Shown: positions 43,540 through 52,293 of the stretch, piece after piece
How positions within the stretch are numbered: the first letter of the stretch is position 1
Layout: each line of letters opens with the position of its first letter
NCBI GenBank assembly: GCA_018335935.1
Contig: JAGXRG010000026.1
Location: forward strand, 124,001-188,000
Source: Chitinophagaceae bacterium
GTDB lineage: Bacteria; Bacteroidota; Bacteroidia; Chitinophagales; Chitinophagaceae
Direction of reading: 5' to 3'
Length of the DNA: 64,000 nucleotides
Notes under the pieces: generated by a model
Seen by the model: the letters and a program-made list of their open reading frames with translations, nothing else
Database searches by the model: none
What the model was told of the DNA's origin: nothing
Translations under genes and position numbers: made by a program

Positions 43540-44967
43540 ATGACTAATAGCTACGATTCGCTCGTAAAACAAACCTTCCACTTTCCACAAGAAGGATTTG
43601 AAGTAAATGATCAAGATTATTTAGAATTTAATGGTGTTGATTTAAAGTATTTGATTGAAAAACATGGCACTCCATTAAAGCTTACTTATTTGCCAAAGAT
43701 TGGAATGCAAATTAATAAGGCTAAACAAATGTTTGCCAATGCTATTAAAAAACATAAGTACGAAGGCAGTTACAATTATTGTTATTGTACAAAAAGCTCT
43801 CATTTCTCTTTTGTAGTTCAAGAAGCTTTAGAACATAATATTCATCTTGAAACTTCATTTGCTTACGATTTAGAAATCATAAATCAGCTTTACAAAAGAA
43901 AAAAAATCAATAAAGAAACTTTTATTGTCTGTAATGGTTATAAACAAAAAAGTTATACTTCAAGAATTGCAAAACTTATAAATAGTGGTTTTAAAAATGT
44001 AATACCTGTTTTAGACAATAAAGAAGAATTATTAGCCTATAAAAAATCGGTTAAAAACCAATTTAGTTTAGGTATTAGAGTTGCAGCCGAGGAAGAACCC
44101 AACTTTCCATTTTACACTTCACGTTTAGGCATTAGAGCAAAAGATATATTAGAATTTTATGTTGATGAAATTGAAGGATATGAAGATAAATTTCAACTTA
44201 AAATGCTTCATATCTTTTTAAATAAAGGAATAAAAGATGATATTTATTATTGGAGTGAACTAAATAAAATCATCAACCTGTATTGTCAGTTAAAAAAGAT
44301 TTGTCCAGAGTTAGATTCTATTAATATAGGTGGAGGATTTCCTATTAAACATTCATTAAAATTTGAGTACGATTATCAATTCATGATTAATGAAATTGTA
44401 GGAAACATTAAAAAAGCTTGTAAAAAAGCAAAAGTTCCAATGCCAAACATTTTTACAGAGTTTGGTAGTTTTACTGTGGGTGAAAGCATGGCTCATATTT
44501 ACAGTGTACTTTCAGAAAAAAGACAAAACGATAGAGAAACTTGGTATATGATTGATTCTTCTTTCATTACCACTTTACCAGATACTTGGGGTATTGGCGA
44601 AAAGTTTTTAATGCTACCCATAAATAAATGGGATAATGAATACCAACGAGTAGTGCTTGGTGGAATAACTTGTGATAGTCATGATTATTACGATAGTGAG
44701 GAACATATTAATGAAGTGTTTCTACCAAAAATAAAAAATTCAGATCCAGAAGATAAAGACAACAAAACTCCCTTATACATTGGATTTTTTCATACAGGAG
44801 CTTACCAAGATCAAATCAGTGGTTATGGAGGAATTAAACATTGCCTTATACCCTCTCCTAAACATATTATTGTTGAGAAAGATAAAAATGGAAAACTTAT
44901 TGATTGGGTTTATGCAAAAGAGCAAACTGCTGCAAGTATGTTGAAAATATTGGGTTATCTGAGATAA
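43540..44967 (+). CDS. PLP-dependent arginine decarboxylase (SpeA-like)
   Basis: 475 aa. This is the alanine-racemase-fold decarboxylase group: YNYCYCTKSSHFSFVV carries the likely PLP lysine, LDSINIGGGFPIKH is the glycine-rich phosphate site, FTEFGSFTVGESMAHI follows, and GGITCDSHDYY holds the Cys-Asp of the second subunit active site. Bacteroidota homologs of this length are usually called biosynthetic arginine decarboxylase, giving agmatine for polyamines. Lysine or diaminopimelate decarboxylation are alternatives not excluded here. It stands alone, about 95 nt after the permease gene. Confidence 0.75.
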   Translation: MTNSYDSLVKQTFHFPQEGFEVNDQDYLEFNGVDLKYLIEKHGTPLKLTYLPKIGMQINKAKQMFANAIKKHKYEGSYNYCYCTKSSHFSFVVQEALEHNIHLETSFAYDLEIINQLYKRKKINKETFIVCNGYKQKSYTSRIAKLINSGFKNVIPVLDNKEELLAYKKSVKNQFSLGIRVAAEEEPNFPFYTSRLGIRAKDILEFYVDEIEGYEDKFQLKMLHIFLNKGIKDDIYYWSELNKIINLYCQLKKICPELDSINIGGGFPIKHSLKFEYDYQFMINEIVGNIKKACKKAKVPMPNIFTEFGSFTVGESMAHIYSVLSEKRQNDRETWYMIDSSFITTLPDTWGIGEKFLMLPINKWDNEYQRVVLGGITCDSHDYYDSEEHINEVFLPKIKNSDPEDKDNKTPLYIGFFHTGAYQDQISGYGGIKHCLIPSPKHIIVEKDKNGKLIDWVYAKEQTAASMLKILGYLR

Positions 44968-45099
44968 TAAAACAGGTTTTTAAGGTCTCTTTAATTTATT
45001 TGTTAATTAACTAAAATTTAAGTCAAATTAAAAGCTAAATAACATTTAGTATTTGAAAACCCATTTACATTCGACATCTAAAATTTAAAACAACTAGAA

Positions 45100-45441
45100 A
45101 TGAAAAAACTATTTACCTTGTTGTTAGTAGGTTCTTTATTAACAACTATCAGTCAAGCACAAGACAAAAAAACAACCCCTGCCAAAAAAGAATCAGCAAA
45201 AGTGGAGATGAAAAAAGAAACTTCGAAAGTAGAAGCAAAAAAAGCTGAAGCACCAAAAGCAGAAGTGAAAAAAGTAGCACCAAAGAAAGCCGACGCTTCA
45301 AAGACAAATGCTCCACTAAAAGCAGATGGCACTCCAGACATGCGTTACAAAGAAAATAAAACAAAAGCAGAAGGACCCAAAAAAGCAGATGGTACACCTG
45401 ATATGCGTTACAAAGAAAATAAAGAAAAGAAAAAAGGGTAA
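45100..45441 (+). CDS. small secreted Lys/Ala-rich repeat protein
   Basis: 113 aa. A signal peptide (MKKLFTLLLVGSLLTTISQAQ) precedes a low-complexity K/A/E/P stretch (residues about 22-72) and two copies of the 14-residue unit KADGTPDMRYKENK (nucleotides 45319-45360 and 45382-45423). The unit resembles short -DGTPDxRYK- repeats found in small Bacteroidota periplasmic proteins of unknown function. No catalytic motif is present. It has its own terminator at 45461 and a 132-nt upstream gap. A structural or polyanion-binding role would fit the charge, but this is a guess. Confidence 0.75.
   Translation: MKKLFTLLLVGSLLTTISQAQDKKTTPAKKESAKVEMKKETSKVEAKKAEAPKAEVKKVAPKKADASKTNAPLKADGTPDMRYKENKTKAEGPKKADGTPDMRYKENKEKKKG
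45319..45423. repeat. two direct repeats encoding KADGTPDMRYKENK
   Basis: Two 42-nt units, spaced at a 63-nt period, encode identical 14-residue peptides. Their last 21 nt are identical, while the first halves differ at synonymous positions, so selection for the peptide is more likely than a recent duplication. Confidence 0.85.
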
Positions 45442-45460
45442 TTTGATTTTTTTCTTATGT

Positions 45461-45492
45461 AAAAAGAGTGGAGTAAAACTTCACTCTTTTTT
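45461..45492 (+). terminator. intrinsic terminator after the small repeat protein
   Basis: The stem AAAAAGAGTG/CACTCTTTTT, extended inward by four more pairs around an AAA loop, ends in a T run, 20 nt after the stop. Confidence 0.85.
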
Positions 45493-45525
45493 ATTGGTAC
45501 TAACTACATAGATAGGCTCAGCACT

Positions 45526-45533
45526 TATATTTG
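45526..45533 (+). promoter_or_regulatory. -7 box for pheT-zapA
   Basis: TATATTTG matches TAnnTTTG, 20 nt before the pheT ATG and downstream of the terminator at 45461. Confidence 0.55.
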
Positions 45534-45553
45534 CATTAAATCAAAAGCAGGCA

Positions 45554-47980
45554 ATGACAATTAGTTATAATTGGTTAAGTGAATATTTACCCGAGGCAGT
45601 TGAACCAGAAAAACTCTCTAAAATTCTTACTTCAATTGGCTTAGAAGTTGAAAGCTTAGAGAGATTTGAAGAAGTAAAAGGTGGTTTCGAAGGATTGATA
45701 ATTGGTGAAGTTTTAACATGCGAAAAACATCCTAATGCAGATAAACTTTCTATTACTACTGTAAATATTGGGAATGATGAGCCTTTGCAAATAGTTTGTG
45801 GTGCATCAAATGTTGCTGCAGGTCAAAAAGTTATAGTAGCTACTGTTGGCACTACAATCTATCCAAAAAACGCAGAGCCATTAACTATGCGTATTGCTAA
45901 AATTAGAAGTGTTGAAAGTTATGGAATGATTTGTGCAGAAGATGAAATTGGATTAAGTGATAATCACGAGGGTATTTTAGTTTTACCAGAAGATGTTGTT
46001 GTGGGAACACTAGCTAAAGATTATTTCAGTAATTATCAAGATTGGATTTTTGAAATTGGCTTAACACCTAATAGAATGGATGCTATGAGTCATTTAGGCG
46101 TAGCTAAAGATGTGTGTGCATACTTATCTCATCACAATAAAGCAAATACTAAAGCAAAACTTCCTTATAAAAATAATTTAAAATTCAATAAAGCAGAACC
46201 TTCTGTTGAAGTGATTATTGAAAACGAAAATGATTGTTTAAGATACTGTGGACTTACAATTAATAATATTTCAGTTGGCCCATCACCAAAATGGTTAGTC
46301 AATAAACTAAAAGCAATAGGTGTAAAGAGTATTAATAATATTGTAGATATTACTAATTTCATTTTACATGAAACCGGTCAACCACTTCATGCATTTGATA
46401 AAAGAAAAATAAGCAATAATCAAATTATTGTAACTAATCTTGAAGCCAAAACAAATTTTGTTACACTAGACGAAAAAGAAAGAAAACTACAAGCTACAGA
46501 TTTAATGATTTGCGATGGCACTAAAAAGCCTTTATGTATTGCTGGTGTTTATGGTGGATTATATAGTGGTGTAAATAAAAGTACCACAGATATCTTTTTA
46601 GAAAGTGCTGTGTTTGCATCATCAACCATAAGAAAAACATCATTGCATCATGCACTTAGAACTGATGCTGCTACCAGATTTGAAAAAGGCGTAGATATAG
46701 GTAACACTTTAAATGTTTTAAAACATGCCGCAGCACTTATAATTGAGGTTTGTGGAGGAGAACTAGTTGGTGATTTTATTGATGTTTATCCAAAACCAAA
46801 CGAAAAAAAATCTGTTGTTTTAAAATACCACTATTTAAAAAAATTAAGTGGAAAAAATTATCATCCCGATGCTGTTATTAAAATTTTAGAATCCTTAGAT
46901 TTTGAAATTGCTAAGAACGGATTAGATGAAATTCATGTTTTAGTACCTTACAACAAAACTGACATAAGTATTCCGGCAGATATAGTTGAAGAAATTATTA
47001 GAATAGATGGATTAGATAATATTGAAATACCAAATAATATTCATCTTTCACCAGCTATCAATCCTTTTACAGATAAAGAAAAATTAATTCAAAAAATAAG
47101 TGCCTTTTTAGTAGGACAAGGATTTCAAGAAATTCTCACAAATTCTATTACAAATAGTAATTATTATTCTGATGAAATTTTAGAACATTCTGTAAAAATG
47201 CTGAATAGTTTAACGGTAGAGTTGAATATTATGAGGCCCTCATTATTAGAAACTGGATTAGAAACTATTGCATTCAATAGTAATAGAAAAAATAATCAAT
47301 TACAGTTTTTTGAATTTGGTAAAACTTATCACCAGTATAAACCCAATCAGTACGAAGAAGTAGAACATTTATCGTTATTACTAACCGGTAATTATTTTGA
47401 AAATGAATGGAGAGAAAAAACTAAACAAAACGATTTTTACAGAACCAAAGGTATAAGTCAGGCATTATTGCAAATTTGTGGCATTGCTGATTTCAAGATA
47501 GAAATCGATAAAAACGATAGCCTATGCTTTCATATTATATATGGAAAAATTAAGATTGGAAAAATAGTAATAGTTTCAAAAAAAATATTACAAAAGTTCA
47601 ACCTAAAACAATCAGTCTATCAAATTGATTTTAATTTTATTCAATTATTACAAGCAAATACTAATCAAAAAGTTGTTTACAAAGAAGTCAGTAAATACCC
47701 AAGTGTTCAAAGAGATTTGGCTTTAATATTAGATAAGGAAATTAGTTACGAAAAGGTTGATGCTCTTACAAAAAAACAGCAAATTCCACTATTACAACAT
47801 ACTAAAGTTTTTGATGTTTTTGAAAGTGAAAAGTTAGGTAATAATAAAAAATCTATAGCCATCAATTATACTTTTTTAAACGAGCAAAAAACTTTAACAG
47901 ATGAAGAAATTGATGGAATGATGAACAAATTAATTAAGTGTTACGAAAAAGAATTACAAGCAGAAATTAGAAAAAGTTAA
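45554..47980 (+). CDS. pheT: phenylalanyl-tRNA synthetase beta subunit
   Basis: 808 aa. Domains in order: N-terminal ISYNWLSEYLP; tRNA-binding OB fold with HPNADKLSITTVNIG and VVCGASNVAAGQKV-like IVCGASNVAAGQ; B3/B4 editing region with INNIVDITNFILHETGQPLHAFD; B5 with KTDISIPADIVEEIIRIDG; and the C-terminal FDX-ACB anticodon domain with YKEVSKYPSVQRDLALILD. With PheS, absent here, it charges tRNA-Phe. Length is normal. The coiled-coil gene and zapA follow at 19-nt and 1-nt gaps, forming an operon often seen in the phylum. Confidence 0.97.
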   Translation: MTISYNWLSEYLPEAVEPEKLSKILTSIGLEVESLERFEEVKGGFEGLIIGEVLTCEKHPNADKLSITTVNIGNDEPLQIVCGASNVAAGQKVIVATVGTTIYPKNAEPLTMRIAKIRSVESYGMICAEDEIGLSDNHEGILVLPEDVVVGTLAKDYFSNYQDWIFEIGLTPNRMDAMSHLGVAKDVCAYLSHHNKANTKAKLPYKNNLKFNKAEPSVEVIIENENDCLRYCGLTINNISVGPSPKWLVNKLKAIGVKSINNIVDITNFILHETGQPLHAFDKRKISNNQIIVTNLEAKTNFVTLDEKERKLQATDLMICDGTKKPLCIAGVYGGLYSGVNKSTTDIFLESAVFASSTIRKTSLHHALRTDAATRFEKGVDIGNTLNVLKHAAALIIEVCGGELVGDFIDVYPKPNEKKSVVLKYHYLKKLSGKNYHPDAVIKILESLDFEIAKNGLDEIHVLVPYNKTDISIPADIVEEIIRIDGLDNIEIPNNIHLSPAINPFTDKEKLIQKISAFLVGQGFQEILTNSITNSNYYSDEILEHSVKMLNSLTVELNIMRPSLLETGLETIAFNSNRKNNQLQFFEFGKTYHQYKPNQYEEVEHLSLLLTGNYFENEWREKTKQNDFYRTKGISQALLQICGIADFKIEIDKNDSLCFHIIYGKIKIGKIVIVSKKILQKFNLKQSVYQIDFNFIQLLQANTNQKVVYKEVSKYPSVQRDLALILDKEISYEKVDALTKKQQIPLLQHTKVFDVFESEKLGNNKKSIAINYTFLNEQKTLTDEEIDGMMNKLIKCYEKELQAEIRKS

Positions 47981-47999
47981 ACTGCAATGACCTACTAAC

Positions 48000-48281
48000 A
48001 TGGAAGAAACTATTCATCAAATAAAAAGCAAGGTGCAATTGTTGATAAAACAATACCAGCAGCTGCAAAAAATAAACTTAAAACTTAGAACAGAATTAAC
48101 TGAATCTAAAATTAAGTTAGACCAGCAGAAAGATTTAATTGAAAATTTAGAAAGTAAAATTGATGCTACTAAAATTAATTTGAATCAATTAAGCAAACAA
48201 GATAAATTGAGTTTAGAAAAAAGAATTGATGGATATTTGAAAGAAGTAAATACTTGTTTAACCTTACTAAATAAAGATTAA
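48000..48281 (+). CDS. short coiled-coil protein upstream of zapA
   Basis: 93 aa, almost wholly helical with heptad spacing of Leu and Ile: LLIKQYQQLQKINLKLRTEL, KIKLDQQKDLIENLESKI and INLNQLSKQDKLSLEKRID. It resembles small coiled-coil proteins encoded between pheT and zapA in Bacteroidota, with no catalytic residues. Its stop lies 1 nt before zapA, so co-translation is likely and a part in division-ring assembly, comparable to ZapB, is inferred from position and shape only. Confidence 0.75.
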   Translation: MEETIHQIKSKVQLLIKQYQQLQKINLKLRTELTESKIKLDQQKDLIENLESKIDATKINLNQLSKQDKLSLEKRIDGYLKEVNTCLTLLNKD

Positions 48282-48282
48282 C

Positions 48283-48591
48283 ATGTCCGATTTAATTACA
48301 GTAAACGTTATTGTTGCAGATAGAAACTACAGACTTAAAATTTCTCCAAGTGATGAAGCAGTTTTGAGAAATACAGTGCAAATTATAAACGATAAAATTG
48401 TTGAATTTAAAACTCAATTGGCTGGTAAGGATATGCAAGACTATGTTAGTATGGTTTTACTTTGGTTTGCTACAACCAATGTTAAGCACTCAGAAAAATT
48501 TATATCTAATAAAGAAATTGAAACCAGTTTACAACATGTACAAAATTTATTAGATAAGGCACTTGCTAATAAAGAAGAAGATGAAGTTTGA
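48283..48591 (+). CDS. zapA: cell division protein ZapA
   Basis: 102 aa. The N-terminal globular part shows LITVNVIVADRNYRLKISPSDEAVLR, followed by RNTVQIINDKIVEFKTQ and MQDYVSMVLLWFATTNVKH; the C-terminal helix continues the coiled coil. This is the ZapA domain, which binds and bundles FtsZ filaments at midcell. Length matches the family. It ends the pheT operon and converges on the small membrane protein gene with only 3 nt between the stop codons, leaving no space for a downstream 6S RNA as found behind zapA in some proteobacteria. Confidence 0.9.
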   Translation: MSDLITVNVIVADRNYRLKISPSDEAVLRNTVQIINDKIVEFKTQLAGKDMQDYVSMVLLWFATTNVKHSEKFISNKEIETSLQHVQNLLDKALANKEEDEV

Positions 48592-48594
48592 GTT

Positions 48595-48756
48595 TTAGAG
48601 TATTCTTTTGAAAATTAAATACAAAATTCCAAGAATAAATACAACTATTGTAAACCTATTAATACCGTGCATGTACTTTACCCATTGAGATGGGTTTTCA
48701 TTAGGATCTCTTTTCTTAATGTATAAATATTCTGCTATTTGTTTTAAAATGCCCAT
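48595..48756 (-). CDS. small single-helix membrane protein (DUF6728-like)
   Basis: 53 aa from the ATG at 48756, which lies 1 nt after the plsX stop. The frame runs further upstream only by overlapping plsX. The start MGILKQIAEYLYIKKRDPNE and the segment QWVKYMHGINR precede one membrane helix (FTIVVFILGILYLIF). It resembles a small Bacteroidota family I recall as DUF6728; this name is from memory and not certain. As the last gene of the yceD-rpmF-plsX run, its product may relate to membrane lipid synthesis, by position only. Confidence 0.75.
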   Translation of the reverse strand: MGILKQIAEYLYIKKRDPNENPSQWVKYMHGINRFTIVVFILGILYLIFKRIL

Positions 48757-48757
48757 A

Positions 48758-49711
48758 TTAAGATTTTGAAGGTACAATTTGTTTAGTCATTATAGAACAA
48801 AAATCAGATTCAATCATTTTTGCTGCTAAATCAATCATATTTTTAAAAGCAATATCATTGCTAATTCCATGACCAATAATTACAGGCTTACTTACACCTA
48901 ATACTGGAGTTCCACCATAATTTTCATAATGAAAACGACTCATATATTCATCTTTTGCAAAACCACGAATATGAGCAATTTCATAGAACCCTTCTGCCAT
49001 TTTCAACACAATGTTTCCTGTAAATCCATCACAAACCATTACATCAGCTTTATCAGCAAAAAAATCTCTTCCTTCAATATTGCCAACAAAATTTATAGAA
49101 TTGTTTTCTTTTAATAAACCATATGCTGCCTGAGATAGAATATTACCTTTCCCTTCTTCCTCCCCTACATTAACTAATGCAACTTTTGGATCTTCAATTT
49201 GCAAAATAGTAGAAGCATAAATAGATCCTAATTGAGCAAACTGATTTAATTGTTCAGGTTTACAATCAGCATTTAAACCAACATCTAATAATAAGCCTAG
49301 TTTACCATTCAGTTTTGGGATTAAAGTGGCTATAGTAGGTCTTAATACACCCTCAACTGCCTTTATACTAAACATAGAACCTACAAGCATGGCACCTGTA
49401 TTTCCAGCACTTATAAAAGCATCAATTTCTTTTTGGGCCAACATTTTAAACCCGATAGCAATAGAACTATTGGGTTTTTCTTTAAATGCTTTTGTAGGAT
49501 GTTCGTGATAGCCAATAACTTCTGGAGCATTCACCACTTTTACTTTGTCTAGAATTTGATAAGCTTCAAGTAGTGGAGTAATTTTTTCTGCATCACCTAT
49601 GCAAAAAACAATAGCAGCAACATTTGGATGTTGCTGCAAATAGATTGAGAGACCTTTAACCGCCTGTTCAGGGGCAAAATCTCCTCCCATCATATCAAAG
49701 CCAATATTCAT
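48758..49711 (-). CDS. plsX: phosphate acyltransferase PlsX
   Basis: 317 aa. The start MNIGFDMMGGDFAPEQAVKG and the motifs AFISAGNTGAMLVGSMF, VGEEEGKGN, ADVMVCDGFTGNIVLKMAEG and GTPVLGVSKPVIIGHG define PlsX. It converts acyl-ACP to acyl phosphate, the donor for PlsY in phospholipid synthesis. It acts at the membrane surface. It is the third gene of the classic yceD-rpmF-plsX order, 26 nt after rpmF. fabH, often next, is replaced here by the small membrane protein gene. Confidence 0.96.
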   Translation of the reverse strand: MNIGFDMMGGDFAPEQAVKGLSIYLQQHPNVAAIVFCIGDAEKITPLLEAYQILDKVKVVNAPEVIGYHEHPTKAFKEKPNSSIAIGFKMLAQKEIDAFISAGNTGAMLVGSMFSIKAVEGVLRPTIATLIPKLNGKLGLLLDVGLNADCKPEQLNQFAQLGSIYASTILQIEDPKVALVNVGEEEGKGNILSQAAYGLLKENNSINFVGNIEGRDFFADKADVMVCDGFTGNIVLKMAEGFYEIAHIRGFAKDEYMSRFHYENYGGTPVLGVSKPVIIGHGISNDIAFKNMIDLAAKMIESDFCSIMTKQIVPSKS

Positions 49712-49737
49712 GTGCTTGATAAAGATAGTTATAATTA

Positions 49738-49932
49738 CTAGGCTTTAGCAGGTGCTTTTTCAGCAACTAATTTACCCTTGTAAAATAGTTTTCCTTCGCT
49801 AACTACTGCACGATGACGTACATGAGTTTCGCCAGTAACTGTATCTTTAGTTAAAGTAAGTTCTTGAGCTTTGTAATGAGTTCTTCTTTTTGCACTACGT
49901 TGTTGTGAGTGTCTTCTCTTTGGATTAGGCAT
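49738..49932 (-). CDS. rpmF: 50S ribosomal protein L32, cysteine-free form
   Basis: 64 aa. The start MPNPKRRHSQQRSAKRRTHY is diagnostic for L32. The zinc-ribbon part, which in many bacteria carries four cysteines, here reads LTKDTVTGETHVRHRAV and then GKLFYKGKLVAEK, with no cysteine at all. It is thus a C-minus L32 that should not bind zinc. It is located between yceD (22 nt upstream) and plsX (26 nt downstream), the usual arrangement linking ribosome and lipid synthesis. Confidence 0.95.
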   Translation of the reverse strand: MPNPKRRHSQQRSAKRRTHYKAQELTLTKDTVTGETHVRHRAVVSEGKLFYKGKLVAEKAPAKA

Positions 49933-49954
49933 AATGCTAATTTATATTTATATA

Positions 49955-50500
49955 CTAATTTTCTAAATCTTTAAACTTTTCTAAACCACTCCATAAAGGA
50001 TTGGCAGCTTTTTGAACATCGGTCTCCATTTGTTTAAGTTTTGCAATAACATCTGGATTGCAATTCGATTTTCCTTCTTTATTTACCTCACAAGATCTTT
50101 GTAAAGGAACACTTAAACAAACAAATTCATAAATCCAATCGCTTACATGTAAATAGCTTTCGCCTCTACTAATGTAATAAACATCTGGATCTTCTTCTTG
50201 CTCATTCATTACTTCTGGTTCTTCAACTAACTTGACTATGATATCAAATTCATCCCAAAGTTCTTTAGTTAAAGTATTGCCACATCTATCACAATCAACA
50301 TTAACTGAACCCGAAATATCAAAATGCAATTGCATAAAACCATTATGCTTCTCTAAGCTTAATTTAATTTCAGCATTACAATCATTGAAATCCTGAGCAC
50401 CATATTTTTCAAAAAAACTATCCAAAATAGTGTACTGATAAACATGAACTCCAGGTTTTAATCCTACAAATGCAATCTCAAATTCACGTTTATTACCCAT
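49955..50500 (-). CDS. yceD: YceD/DUF177 protein
   Basis: 181 aa. DUF177 features include VDCDRCGNTLTKELWDEF in the middle with a CxxC pair, the acidic stretch EEPEVMNEQEEDPDVYYI, and SVPLQRSCEVNKEGKSNC near the C-terminus with two more cysteines, a likely zinc site. The family is linked to 23S rRNA accumulation and ribosome assembly in bacteria and chloroplasts. It leads the yceD-rpmF-plsX operon behind a -7 box at 50520-50527. Confidence 0.9.
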   Translation of the reverse strand: MGNKREFEIAFVGLKPGVHVYQYTILDSFFEKYGAQDFNDCNAEIKLSLEKHNGFMQLHFDISGSVNVDCDRCGNTLTKELWDEFDIIVKLVEEPEVMNEQEEDPDVYYISRGESYLHVSDWIYEFVCLSVPLQRSCEVNKEGKSNCNPDVIAKLKQMETDVQKAANPLWSGLEKFKDLEN

Positions 50501-50519
50501 ACCACACTTTTTGGGTCGG

Positions 50520-50527
50520 CAAAAATA
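50520..50527 (-). promoter_or_regulatory. -7 box for yceD-rpmF-plsX
   Basis: The minus strand reads TATTTTTG, matching TAnnTTTG, 19 nt upstream of the yceD start. Confidence 0.5.
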
Positions 50528-50613
50528 GTAGTTTTCACTGTATTAGCAAAACATAAAAGCTTAAAAAGTGTACAAAAGTACCATTAACCGTAAGATACTA
50601 ACATAAATCATTT

Positions 50614-50621
50614 TACCTTTG
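50614..50621 (+). promoter_or_regulatory. -7 box for the M28-PDZ peptidase operon
   Basis: TACCTTTG, identical to the mqnE box, lies 19 nt before the ATG at 50641. Confidence 0.55.
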
Positions 50622-50640
50622 CACTCCCAAAAAACTATAT

Positions 50641-52287
50641 ATGAAAAAATGGTTGATTCTTTTTGTCTTCTTTCCCTTTTCAATTAAAGCTCAAACTCAA
50701 CTTAAAAAATTAAAGAGAAATGAAAGAAAAGAAAAGATTGAAATAGTAGAAAATCTAAAATCACACGTATCTTACTTAGCTTCAGATCAGTTAGAAGGTA
50801 GAAGAACTGGAACAAAAGGTGAAATATTAGCTGCAAATTATTTAGTTGAAGAGTATAGAAAGATTGGATTATTACCAGGAAACAATGGCAAATACCTTCA
50901 AGAATTTGAATATTATGAAGGTAAAAGCTATACAAAAAAGTCATATTTTAAAATTAATGGAGAAACATTAACTGCTGAAGTTGATTATTTCCCATTAGCT
51001 TATAGTGCCAATAAAACAATAAATTCAAATACTGCCATTGCACTAAAAGAAGTGGATAATCCTTGGTTTTTAGATTTAAAAGATATTCTTGAAGAAAACA
51101 AAAACAACCCTCATTTCGATGTTAATGAAGTTGTTATGAAGGAATCTGAAAAACAATTTAAAAAAGGTGCTAATAGTTTAATTCTATTTAATAGTTCTAG
51201 CATTGTTGATAATATTAGTTTTTCAAAATTCGATCCATCAGCTACTTTATCTCGACCTGTTATTTACATGCCTTTCAAATCTTTAAAGAAATATTTTAAA
51301 GATGATATCACTTCTTACGATATTAAATTGAACATTACAATAGAAAATTCTTCAAGAACAGGAAGAAATATTGTTGGATTCATTAACAATAATGCAACAC
51401 ACACCATCATTTTAGGTGCTCACTACGATCATTTGGGTTTCGGGGAAGATAAAAATGCTTTAGATACAGCTAATGATATACACAATGGTGCAGATGATAA
51501 TGCTAGTGGTAGTGCTGCATTATTAGAAATTGCACGACTACTTAAAACTTCAAAACTTAGCAATCATAATTATTTGATTATACATTTTAGTGGCGAAGAA
51601 TTAGGTTTAATTGGAAGTAAATATTGGCTAGAACATCCAACCATCAATATTTCTAAAAATTATATGATTAACATGGATATGGTTGGCAGATATGATACCT
51701 CACATAAACTTACAATTGGTGGCTATGGTACATCGCCAACTTGGGGAAGTGTTTTACCTAAACTAAGTTCACCACTCATTACTAAGATTGACAGTTCAGG
51801 AACTGGGCCTAGTGATCATGCAAGTTTTTATAGAAAAGATATCCCAGTCTTATTTTTCTTTACCGGAAGTCATTCAGATTATCATAAAGCTTCAGACGAT
51901 TTTGATAAAATCAATTATGAAGGTATGGCTGATGTAGTTAGATTGATTTATAACATTATTGATGCTACTAACTCCATACAAAAACTTGAATTTACAAAAA
52001 CAAAAGAACCTGAAATGGGCAGAAGCACTCGCTTTACAGTAAGCTTAGGTGTTATTCCAGATTATGGCTTTACTGGTGAAGGTGTAAGAATTGATGGTGT
52101 AAGTCAGGGTAAACTTGCAGAAAGAATTGGTTTAGCTGCTGGAGATATTTTAATTCAGTTGGGAGATTATAAGTTTACAGATGTTATGAGTTATATGAAA
52201 GCTTTAAGTAAATTTAAAAAAGGTGATGCCACTCAGTTAATAATTAAAAGAAAAGAAGAAACTTTGCATTTCGATATAAGTTTTTAA
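50641..52287 (+). CDS. secreted M28 zinc peptidase with C-terminal PDZ domain
   Basis: 548 aa. The signal peptide is MKKWLILFVFFPFSIKAQ. A lid or PA-like region (about residues 110-240) interrupts the peptidase. Zinc ligands lie in LGAHYDHLGFG, IHNGADDNASGSAALLE, FSGEELGLIGSKYW, MINMDMVGR and SHSDYHKASDDFDKI. Residues about 460-548 form a PDZ domain (IPDYGFTGEGVRIDGV, AERIGLAAGDILIQLGDY). It likely removes residues from peptides in the periplasm, the PDZ domain aiding substrate choice. It leads a three-gene run with the IPExxxVDY and pterin dehydratase genes (6-nt and 13-nt gaps). Confidence 0.9.
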   Translation: MKKWLILFVFFPFSIKAQTQLKKLKRNERKEKIEIVENLKSHVSYLASDQLEGRRTGTKGEILAANYLVEEYRKIGLLPGNNGKYLQEFEYYEGKSYTKKSYFKINGETLTAEVDYFPLAYSANKTINSNTAIALKEVDNPWFLDLKDILEENKNNPHFDVNEVVMKESEKQFKKGANSLILFNSSSIVDNISFSKFDPSATLSRPVIYMPFKSLKKYFKDDITSYDIKLNITIENSSRTGRNIVGFINNNATHTIILGAHYDHLGFGEDKNALDTANDIHNGADDNASGSAALLEIARLLKTSKLSNHNYLIIHFSGEELGLIGSKYWLEHPTINISKNYMINMDMVGRYDTSHKLTIGGYGTSPTWGSVLPKLSSPLITKIDSSGTGPSDHASFYRKDIPVLFFFTGSHSDYHKASDDFDKINYEGMADVVRLIYNIIDATNSIQKLEFTKTKEPEMGRSTRFTVSLGVIPDYGFTGEGVRIDGVSQGKLAERIGLAAGDILIQLGDYKFTDVMSYMKALSKFKKGDATQLIIKRKEETLHFDISF

Positions 52288-52293
52288 AACTTC

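Noticed and set aside
45149-45397. Minus-strand Leu-rich frames opposite the small repeat protein gene
   Set aside because: The Leu/Phe runs are the mirror of Lys/Glu codons on the plus strand; the plus-strand gene has a signal peptide and terminator.
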